Shown in pieces: positions 1 through 6,402 of a DNA stretch of 11,481 bases. Source of the stretch: Clostridia bacterium (GTDB lineage Bacteria > Bacillota_A > Clostridia > Christensenellales > UBA1242); contig JAGBBI010000272.1 of the NCBI GenBank assembly GCA_017938565.1, positions 1 to 11,481 of the forward strand, written 5' to 3'. The notes beneath the pieces were generated by a model. That model worked only from the letters and a program-made list of their open reading frames with translations. It searched no databases and was not told the origin of the DNA. Positions within the stretch are counted from its first letter, which is position 1. Every line of letters begins with the position of its first letter. A program made the translations under genes and the position numbers.

Positions 1-78
1 GAATCGGTTAATTTAACACAAGAAGAGATGGCCCATCTTGAAAGTGAAAAAGAAGAGTCTGCTGAAGATAAGGACTAA
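1..78 (+). CDS. C-terminal tail of an unidentified protein (5' end outside window)
   Basis: Frame 1 is open from the first base to a TAA at 76-78 and gives 25 residues rich in Glu, Ser, Lys and Asp (it begins ESVNLTQEEM and ends EDKD). Such acidic, probably disordered tails occur in many bacterial proteins, so the family cannot be recognised from this fragment. The frame is taken as coding because it is open, charged and followed at once by a promoter for the next gene. No terminator hairpin is visible between it and dut, so some readthrough transcription into dut-rnhA is possible. Confidence 0.5.
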   Translation, partial: ESVNLTQEEMAHLESEKEESAEDKD

Positions 79-104
79 TCTTTTTCAATACCGCATAAAA
101 ATAT

Positions 105-133
105 TTGTTAAAGTATTCTTAGTGTGTTATAAT
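105..133 (+). promoter_or_regulatory. SigA-type promoter for dut-rnhA
   Basis: TTGTTA (105-110), a 17-base spacer and a perfect TATAAT (128-133) preceded by TGT, an extended -10. Transcription would start near 140, about 24 bases before the dut ATG. An AAGGAG ribosome site (151-156) sits 7 bases before that ATG. Confidence 0.8.
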
Positions 134-163
134 GATTTAAGTTAAACACTAAGGAGATTTAAG

Positions 164-622
164 ATGAGAAAGTTTGCGAAAATTAAAGATGAATTTTTAA
201 AGTATGGGCAAAAAGCAGAAGATATAAAAATGCCTGTAAGGGCGACAAAACACTCTGTTTGTTATGATTGTTATTCCCCAATCGACAAAGTTATAATGCC
301 AGGAGAAACTGAAACTATTTTCCTAAACGTAAAAGCCTATTGTAATCATGATGAAGGTTTTGCACTTGCAACCACATCGGGGATGGGGAAAAGAGAAATG
401 ATGGTTTCTCAAGGCCTTGGTATTATTGAAAGTGATTACGCAGACAATCCTAATAACGACGGAAATATAGGATTTATGTTGTTTAACCATGGTAAAAATC
501 CGTACGAAATAAAGGCTGGTGATAAAATTGGCCATATTTATTTCTTTAAGTTTTTAACGGTAGACGACGAAGCTGAGGTAACAACGGTTCGAACTGGCGG
601 ATTTGGCTCAACAAACAAATAA
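164..622 (+). CDS. dut: dUTP diphosphatase (dUTPase), clostridial long-motif-3 type
   Basis: dUTPases hydrolyse dUTP to dUMP and pyrophosphate in the cytosol, keeping uracil out of DNA and feeding thymidylate synthesis. The 152-residue product has the trimeric dUTPase layout: motif 1 around residues 24-39 with D35, a motif-2 remnant at 70-75, motif 3 at 84-104 (GLGIIESDY followed by the NP-NN-DG insertion typical of clostridial enzymes), motif 4 near 115-125 (AGDKIGHI) and the C-terminal P-loop-like motif 5 at 143-152 (RTGGFGSTNK). Several usual catalytic positions differ. E89 stands where the water-activating Asp normally is, T71 replaces the motif-2 Arg, and H124 is near the usual Gln. The fold assignment is secure, but full dUTPase activity is inferred. 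The ATG at 164 has a strong AAGGAG site. The gene lies 14 bases upstream of rnhA and is probably cotranscribed with it. Confidence 0.85.
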   Translation: MRKFAKIKDEFLKYGQKAEDIKMPVRATKHSVCYDCYSPIDKVIMPGETETIFLNVKAYCNHDEGFALATTSGMGKREMMVSQGLGIIESDYADNPNNDGNIGFMLFNHGKNPYEIKAGDKIGHIYFFKFLTVDDEAEVTTVRTGGFGSTNK

Positions 623-636
623 GAGAGTATAATTTA

Positions 637-1062
637 ATGAAAAAAGTTGTAATTTATACAGATGGTGCTTGTTCTGGTAATCCCGGTAAAGGTGGTTGGG
701 GTGCAGTACTGATTTACGGAAAGATTGAAAGAGAAATATCTGGAAGCGAAGAAGAAACAACTAACAATAAAATGGAATTGACGGCGTGTGTTGAATCACT
801 TAAACTTTTGAAAGAGCCTTGCGAGGTTGAACTTTTCAGTGATAGTGCTTATGTTGTCAATGCTTTTAACGATAATTGGATTGAGGGTTGGATAAAAAAC
901 GACTGGAAAAACTCTCAAAAGAAACCAGTCGCAAATAAAGAAATTTGGCAAGAACTAATTGCCTTAACCGAAAAACATAGAGTAACCTTTAACAAGGTAA
1001 AAGGACACGCAGGTGATAAGTATAACGAAATTTGCGACGCCCTTGCTACTGGAAGACGATAA
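637..1062 (+). CDS. rnhA: Ribonuclease HI
   Basis: RNase HI cleaves the RNA strand of RNA-DNA hybrids, removing R-loops and primer remnants. The 141-residue protein is close to the usual length of about 150. All catalytic residues are visible: D9 in YTDGACSGNPG, E47 in NNKMELTA, D69 in FSDSAYVV, H124 in VKGHAGDKYNE and D134 near the C-terminus. The basic handle region (about 80-100, WIEGWIKNDWK...) is present, so this is the bacterial type with the basic protrusion. The ATG lies 14 bases after the dut stop with only a weak GAGAG ribosome site, suggesting a two-gene operon read from the promoter at 105-133. An intrinsic terminator begins at its stop codon. Confidence 0.95.
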   Translation: MKKVVIYTDGACSGNPGKGGWGAVLIYGKIEREISGSEEETTNNKMELTACVESLKLLKEPCEVELFSDSAYVVNAFNDNWIEGWIKNDWKNSQKKPVANKEIWQELIALTEKHRVTFNKVKGHAGDKYNEICDALATGRR

Positions 1063-1094
1063 AAAACTCCAAAGATTTTCTTTGGAGTTTTTTA
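1061..1094 (+). terminator. Rho-independent terminator after rnhA
   Basis: A nine-base-pair stem, CTCCAAAGA (1067-1075) with TCTTTGGAG (1079-1087), has a three-base loop and runs into six Ts. An A-tract (1061-1066) lies on the 5' side, so the element could also stop transcription from the opposite direction. It overlaps the rnhA stop codon. Confidence 0.92.
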
Positions 1095-1131
1095 TCGAAA
1101 GTTAAAGAGTGGTTGCTTTAATTGGCTGGTC

Positions 1132-1159
1132 TTGACAAAAGTTAAATTTGTGGTATAAT
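1132..1159 (+). promoter_or_regulatory. Strong SigA-type promoter for the LRR gene
   Basis: A perfect TTGACA (1132-1137), a 16-base spacer and a perfect TATAAT (1154-1159) with an extended TGG. This is one of the best promoters in the window, so the interrupted gene behind it is still well equipped for transcription. Confidence 0.9.
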
Positions 1160-1192
1160 AGTTTTATAAATTTAAGTGGGGGATTTAAATTT

Positions 1193-2536
1193 ATGAAAAA
1201 ACTGAATATTATTCTTATCATTTTAATGATAATCACGCCGTTGGTTTGTGGCTTTGTTTGGATTAGCGATAGTTCTAAGTGCGAAATTATTTACTAACTT
1301 GATGGAGGGGTAAATTCGCCTTCTAACAAAACAAAGTATTTAAAAGCCGACGGCATTATTATTTTAGAGGATGCTGAAAAAGAAGGCTATGATTTTCTTG
1401 GTTGGTATTTGTCTGAAGATTTTGATGAAGACACCAAGGTGGTTGAACTTGATGTAAGTGAAGCCGATGAAATTAAAGTCTATGCAAAATTTATTCAAGT
1501 ATTGTATTACAACAGTAGCAGTGGTACATTGACGGGAATAACTGATTATGGGAAGCAGAAAACGGAGATTGAAATTCCAGAATCGTGTACAGAAATATCT
1601 TTAATTGCTTTTCATAATGCAACAAAGTTGGAGAAGGTTGATGCATCTAAGTGCGAGAATTTAAAGACTATTGGAACAAAAGCTTTCTATACTTGTGTTA
1701 ATTTAAAAGAAGTTCTTTTACCAAAAAATATTGAGGAAATAGGAAGTTGTGCATTTTCAGCAGAGACAATTTCTAAACTTCAGTTTCCAAATGGTAGCAT
1801 AAATTATATAATTGAAGATAATTGTTTGATAAATAAAACTACGAAAACCTTGCAAATAGCAGGAATAAATCCGTCAATCCCAAGTGGAATAGAAATAATC
1901 GGTGAATATGCATTTTCTTTAAATAAAGAAATTACAAAAATCAATATTCCGGACAGTGTAAAAATACTTAAATCTCACGCATTTGCGAATTGTCATAATA
2001 TTGAAGAAATTAATATCTTGGACAATAGTAGGTTGCAAATTGTGGAAAAGTATGCTTTTGGATATTGTTACAAATTAAAGACAATCAATTTGCCTAGTGG
2101 TGTTCATGAAATGGGTAATGGAGTTTTCGCAAATTGCGAAAATCTACAGTCGTTTAGCTATCCTGCCGGTATGAATGTTAAAGTTATTAGTTACTCAATG
2201 TTTTATGGTTGTAAAAGTTTGAAGTCTATTGTGATTCCAGAAGGGGTAGAGGTTATTGAAGATGATGCTTTTGCTAATTGTTCATCGTTAACCACAATTG
2301 TTATTCCGGATAGTGTAAAAAGGATTGGCGGGGATGCCTTTAGGGATTCTAAGAATTTGAAATCTGCTACTATAAGTGGAGAGTGGAAGATAAAGCCACA
2401 CTGCAGACAAAGTGTAAAGATTGACGCTCAAATTATAGAAGATAAAGAGCTTTTTGCAAAGTCTTTAACTACAAACTATATTGCAAGTAGGTACATTGGC
2501 GACCCGTATATGTTTTTTGAATGGATTAAGATATAG
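1193..2536 (+). pseudogene. InlB B-repeat / BspA-type leucine-rich-repeat surface protein, interrupted by in-frame TAA at 1295-1297
   Basis: Reading from the ATG at 1193 gives a hydrophobic N-terminus (residues 4-24, signal peptide or membrane anchor), then a Listeria-Bacteroides (InlB B-type, Flg_new) repeat at about codons 31-90. That repeat ends in the hallmark GYDFLGWY. Roughly eight to nine BspA-like LRRs of the form IP..V..I...AF..C.NL follow at about codons 113-400, and the frame ends with TAG. Codon 35 is TAA, directly before LDGGVN, where InlB repeats usually have Y-x-LDGG. The frame is identical on both sides, so one base substitution explains it. As written, only a 34-residue leader peptide is made; no ATG with a ribosome site restarts translation downstream. 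Proteins of this class are exported and used in adhesion or protein contacts. No LPxTG motif or C-terminal anchor is seen. The ATG has a GGGGGA ribosome site and a strong promoter. Loss by nonsense mutation, sequencing error or readthrough cannot be separated here. Confidence 0.8.
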
Positions 2537-2552
2537 TACGTTTAGATTAAGT

Positions 2553-2590
2553 AAAAGCCTTAGGAGTGGTGTGCTTCCTAAGGCTTTTTT
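2553..2590 (+). terminator. Intrinsic terminator after the LRR gene, possibly bidirectional with groEL
   Basis: GCCTTAGGA (2557-2565) pairs with TCCTAAGGC (2576-2584) around a ten-base loop and is followed by six Ts. On the 5' side AAAA (2553-2556) gives a short T-run on the minus strand. Because groEL ends at 2628 on the opposite strand, the hairpin lies 38 bases past its stop and probably serves both convergent units. Confidence 0.9.
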
Positions 2591-2627
2591 AATGTCAAAA
2601 AATAGAAAATAATTATTGAGATAAACT

Positions 2628-4232
<1,605 letters not shown>

Positions 4233-4529
4233 TTATTTCTTTTCGATTATTTTTGCTAATATGTCGTTTTGTCGAATGATTACAACCTCTTTGTTCTCAA
4301 ATTTAAAAATACTGCCAGCGTATTTGCTGTAAAGAATTGTATCTCCGATTTCTACTTGCATTTCGGTCTGCTTTCCTTCGGAATTAAATCCATTACCAAC
4401 GGCAATTACTTTTGCAAGAAGAGGTTGTTCTTCGCTGGGCATTGGAAGCACCAGTCCTGCGATAGATTTTGGTTGTTCTTCTTTTATCCTTTCAAGAACA
4501 ACTCTGTCAAATAGTGGTTGAATTTTCAT
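4233..4529 (-). CDS. groES: 10-kDa co-chaperonin GroES
   Basis: GroES caps the GroEL ring. The ATG at 4529 gives 98 residues, the normal length: it starts MKIQPLFDRV, carries the mobile-loop region near 18-32 (EQPKSIAGLVLP), has VGNG at 44-47 and ends with IRQNDILAKIIEKK. The frame stays open 34 codons further upstream, but that stretch has no family similarity and lies in the leader. An AAGGAG about 8 bases before the ATG at 4529 settles the start. It is the first gene of groES-groEL, transcribed from a divergent region shared with the lipoprotein gene. No CIRCE repeat is found upstream. Confidence 0.97.
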   Translation of the reverse strand: MKIQPLFDRVVLERIKEEQPKSIAGLVLPMPSEEQPLLAKVIAVGNGFNSEGKQTEMQVEIGDTILYSKYAGSIFKFENKEVVIIRQNDILAKIIEKK

Positions 4530-4554
4530 TTTCTTTACTCCTTTTAAATATTTC

Positions 4555-4622
4555 ACAACAAATTTTATCTTTTCATATAATGGTTTGAAAGTGTTATTTT
4601 GGCAAATAGATAAACTTGTTGT
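4555..4622 (-). promoter_or_regulatory. Long hairpin in the groES 5' leader
   Basis: On the minus-strand transcript, the arm from forward bases 4608-4622 pairs with the arm from 4555-4570. The stem has 15 base pairs, with one G-U pair and a single bulged A, and encloses a 37-base loop. A further five-pair stem (TTTCA 4571-4575 with TGAAA 4586-4590) may stack inside. If transcription starts at about 4630, the hairpin begins within roughly ten bases of the mRNA 5' end. It ends about 15 bases before the ribosome site, which it does not cover. A role in stability or heat control is inference. Confidence 0.5.
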
Positions 4623-4636
4623 CGATTGCAATTGCG

Positions 4637-4664
4637 ATTATATTTACGAATTTTTAAAAATCAA
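4637..4664 (-). promoter_or_regulatory. SigA-type promoter for groES-groEL
   Basis: On the minus strand, TTGATT (forward 4659-4664), a 16-base spacer and a perfect TATAAT (forward 4637-4642). A second minus-strand TTGACA (forward 4672-4677) has no matching -10 at a usable distance. The palindrome GCAATTGC (4627-4634) lies over the expected start site. Confidence 0.65.
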
Positions 4665-4671
4665 AAATTTG

Positions 4672-4700
4672 TGTCAAAATTATGAAAAAATTTTTTGACA
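4672..4700. repeat. Inverted repeat TGTCAAAA-N13-TTTTGACA in the divergent region
   Basis: Two perfect eight-base arms (4672-4679 and 4693-4700) face each other between the groES and lipoprotein promoters. The right arm contains the -35 of the lipoprotein gene. It may be a regulator-binding site or simply back-to-back -35-like hexamers in A/T-rich DNA; the sequence alone does not decide. Confidence 0.4.
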
Positions 4701-4723
4701 GGTCTTAAAAGTTATGCTAATAT
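4695..4723 (+). promoter_or_regulatory. SigA-type promoter for the small lipoprotein gene
   Basis: A perfect TTGACA (4695-4700), a 17-base spacer and TAATAT (4718-4723) with an extended TGC (4715-4717). Confidence 0.85.
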
Positions 4724-4756
4724 TGTAGGTACAAATATATTTTGGAGGTAAATTAT

Positions 4757-5218
4757 ATGAAAAAGTTTTTAAGCTTGATGATGGCGCTTGTTGTTATGAT
4801 TCCTTGTGCGTTACTATTCACTGGTTGTGGTGCGAAAGGAACTTACACAGTTGAAAGTGCAAGTGTTGCAGGTATTGAAGTTGCATCAAAAGAAAAATTT
4901 GAAGAATCTTATGGGAAAAAGTTTGATTATGAAGCTGCAAATGCGCTTGAAAAAGCAGCTGCTGTAATTTCGGCAAAGATTTATTGCACAACAATCGAAC
5001 TTAAAGGGGATGGAAAGGTTTATTATGGCTTTGATGCTCCAAAGTGGTGGCCAGATGATGAAAAGGTAGAAGAAAAAGAAGCTGGATTTACTTGGAAGAA
5101 AGAAGATGACGGCTCAATTGCCTTCTATGTTGGAGACGTTAAGACAAGCGATGCAACTTACGAAGATGGAAAAATAAAAGTAGGTGGAGTTGTTTACGCT
5201 AAGAAAGGCTTGTTTTAA
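4757..5218 (+). CDS. Small secreted lipoprotein, function unknown
   Basis: The 153-residue product starts MKKFLSLMMA, continues with a hydrophobic core and reaches a lipobox-like LLFTGC, so Cys24 would be lipidated and the protein anchored outside the membrane. The mature part is short and charged. It begins GTYTVESASVAG and has alternating strand-like segments (IELKGDGKVYYG, GFTWKKEDDG, IAFYVGD) and a closing GGVVYAKK. This pattern resembles the small lipocalin-like lipoproteins of gut Firmicutes, but that is an impression and not a family match. The ATG at 4757 is chosen because GGAGG lies about 8 bases upstream; a TTG five codons earlier overlaps that ribosome site. It is transcribed alone from its own promoter and followed by a clear terminator. 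Confidence 0.85.
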   Translation: MKKFLSLMMALVVMIPCALLFTGCGAKGTYTVESASVAGIEVASKEKFEESYGKKFDYEAANALEKAAAVISAKIYCTTIELKGDGKVYYGFDAPKWWPDDEKVEEKEAGFTWKKEDDGSIAFYVGDVKTSDATYEDGKIKVGGVVYAKKGLF

Positions 5219-5232
5219 GATAAAGGCTAATT

Positions 5233-5262
5233 AAGGATGCAAAAATTTTGCATCCTTTTTTT
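5233..5262 (+). terminator. Intrinsic terminator after the lipoprotein gene
   Basis: GGATGCAA (5235-5242) pairs with TTGCATCC (5248-5255) around a five-base loop, followed by seven Ts (5256-5262). It starts 14 bases after the stop codon. Confidence 0.92.
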
Positions 5263-5280
5263 GTTTTTTATTTAATTTAA

Positions 5281-5310
5281 TTGGACTAACTATATTTATT
5301 ATGCTAAAAT
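5281..5310 (+). promoter_or_regulatory. Probable extended -10 promoter for sepF
   Basis: TGC-TAAAAT (5302-5310) is a good extended -10. The -35 candidate TTGGAC (5281-5286) is weak, with an 18-base spacer. Confidence 0.55.
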
Positions 5311-5351
5311 AATGTTGATACTAAGAAGAAAAATGGAATAGGTATATAAAT

Positions 5352-5936
5352 ATGGGACTTTTTAATTGGATAATGAAAGGCATTGGCTTTGAGTCTGAGG
5401 AAGAAGAAATAGAAGAAGAAGCTTTTGAAGATAGACCTTTAACGAAAAAAGAAATGAAAGCGTTAAAAAAAGAGCAAAAGAAAAAAAAGAAAACTAAAAA
5501 TAGGGGTTATGACGATAGTTTTAATATTATGACCAATTCTTTTATGCAATCAAACTCAAGTGCTAATCCTAATTCTTTTGCAATGAATAGGGATCAATTT
5601 AATACCGTTAGACCTCAAGAATACGATAGTATGGGCGAAACAGGCTATACTCAAACATTTAATCCTTATGGCTCGTATAACCAGAAGAATTTTGTGTTTT
5701 TTACACCTAAATGCTATGATGATGTTAAAAAGTTGGTTGATTATTTAAAGCAAACAGAACCGGCCATTTTAAATCTGGATAACATTTCAGACGATGAGGC
5801 GCAAAGAATTTTGGACTTTGTCAGTGGCGGAGTGTGTGCATTAAATGGAAGTATTCAAAGAATAAAAGGGAATATATTTTTGGTTGCACCGGAAGGGTTT
5901 AATATTAAGATAAGTAAAGACCAATTGCAAGGTTAA
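5352..5936 (+). CDS. sepF: Cell division protein SepF
   Basis: SepF tethers FtsZ filaments to the membrane in Gram-positive bacteria and shapes the division ring. Residues 1-13 (MGLFNWIMKGIGF) fit the N-terminal amphipathic membrane-binding helix. The conserved C-terminal domain is at about 113-187: PKCYDDVKKLVDYL, then ILNLDNISDDEAQRILDF, the conserved glycine turn SGG (158-160), ALNGSIQRI and NIFLVAPEGFNI. At 194 residues it is longer than the usual 150 or so. The extra length is a linker with a highly acidic run (15-27) followed at once by a lysine-rich run (32-50) and an Asn/Ser-rich stretch. The ribosome site is poor (AGG about 10 bases before the ATG). The gene stands alone, away from any division-gene cluster visible here. 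Confidence 0.93.
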   Translation: MGLFNWIMKGIGFESEEEEIEEEAFEDRPLTKKEMKALKKEQKKKKKTKNRGYDDSFNIMTNSFMQSNSSANPNSFAMNRDQFNTVRPQEYDSMGETGYTQTFNPYGSYNQKNFVFFTPKCYDDVKKLVDYLKQTEPAILNLDNISDDEAQRILDFVSGGVCALNGSIQRIKGNIFLVAPEGFNIKISKDQLQG

Positions 5937-5968
5937 TTTTAATTTTAAAAAATTTGTGTAATATTTGG

Positions 5969-5997
5969 TTGATTTTTGTACTAGAATATAGTATTAT
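5969..5997 (+). promoter_or_regulatory. SigA-type promoter for the small membrane protein gene
   Basis: TTGATT (5969-5974), a 17-base spacer and TATTAT (5992-5997). Confidence 0.65.
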
Positions 5998-6031
5998 GAA
6001 TACATAAAAACTTATATGGAGGGTTTATATA

Positions 6032-6262
6032 ATGGCAAAGAAAGGTTCTTCAAAGGATTATTTCGGTTTTGGATATCTTGTAAGTGTTATTCTTGCAATA
6101 ATTCCTATAACATCACTTATTTTTGGGTTCCTAACAAGACTTAAAGAAGGCAAGATTGTTGCTGCTCTTTTAAGAATTATTTTGGGTTGGAACGTTATTT
6201 GGTTATTAGACCTTGTGTTTATGATCCTAAACAAGAAGATATTCAGACTTTTGAATGTTTAA
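6032..6262 (+). CDS. Small two-helix membrane protein, function unknown
   Basis: The 76-residue product has a short basic N-terminus (MAKKGSSKDY), a first membrane helix at about 13-35, a short positively charged loop (RLKEGK, 36-41), a second helix at about 42-67 and a basic tail. No enzyme motif or cysteine pair is seen, and I do not recognise the family. A strong GGAGG ribosome site lies about 10 bases before the ATG. The dedicated promoter, tandem TAATAA stops and terminator support a real, separately transcribed gene. The charge pattern would place the loop and perhaps both ends on the cytoplasmic side; that is inference. Confidence 0.85.
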   Translation: MAKKGSSKDYFGFGYLVSVILAIIPITSLIFGFLTRLKEGKIVAALLRIILGWNVIWLLDLVFMILNKKIFRLLNV

Positions 6263-6274
6263 TAAACAATAGTG

Positions 6275-6306
6275 AATGGACTACAATATGTGTAGTCCAT
6301 TTTTTT
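6275..6306 (+). terminator. Intrinsic terminator after the small membrane protein gene
   Basis: ATGGACTACA (6276-6285) pairs perfectly with TGTAGTCCAT (6291-6300) around a five-base loop, followed by six further Ts. Confidence 0.93.
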
Positions 6307-6338
6307 GTGTCAAAATATGTTATTAAGTTAATTAATAC

Positions 6339-6367
6339 TTGAAAGTTGTAAATAGTTGTGATAAAAT
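6339..6367 (+). promoter_or_regulatory. SigA-type promoter for leuS
   Basis: TTGAAA (6339-6344), a 17-base spacer and TAAAAT (6362-6367) with an extended TGA. The leader to the leuS ATG would be only about 30 bases, too short for a T-box. A GTG at 6358 in the leuS frame lies inside this promoter and is not used as the start. Confidence 0.75.
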
Positions 6368-6402
6368 TTAAACTATCGATTTATAAAAGGACACGAAAAA
6401 GT

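Noticed and set aside
1409..2536. Independent LRR gene starting at a TTG at 1409
   Set aside because: There is no ribosome site, and the start would cut the InlB repeat in half. The same frame continues upstream to a proper ATG, signal segment and promoter at 1132-1193.
4530..4631. Longer groES start upstream of 4529
   Set aside because: The extension has no similarity to GroES and the ribosome site AAGGAG fits only the ATG at 4529.
6358..6402. Upstream GTG start for leuS
   Set aside because: It lies within the -10 region of the promoter, has no ribosome site and adds residues without family similarity; the ATG at 6403 fits better.
6301..6402. T-box leader for leuS
   Set aside because: The predicted leader is about 30 bases, with no specifier stem, T-box sequence or terminator hairpin after the promoter.
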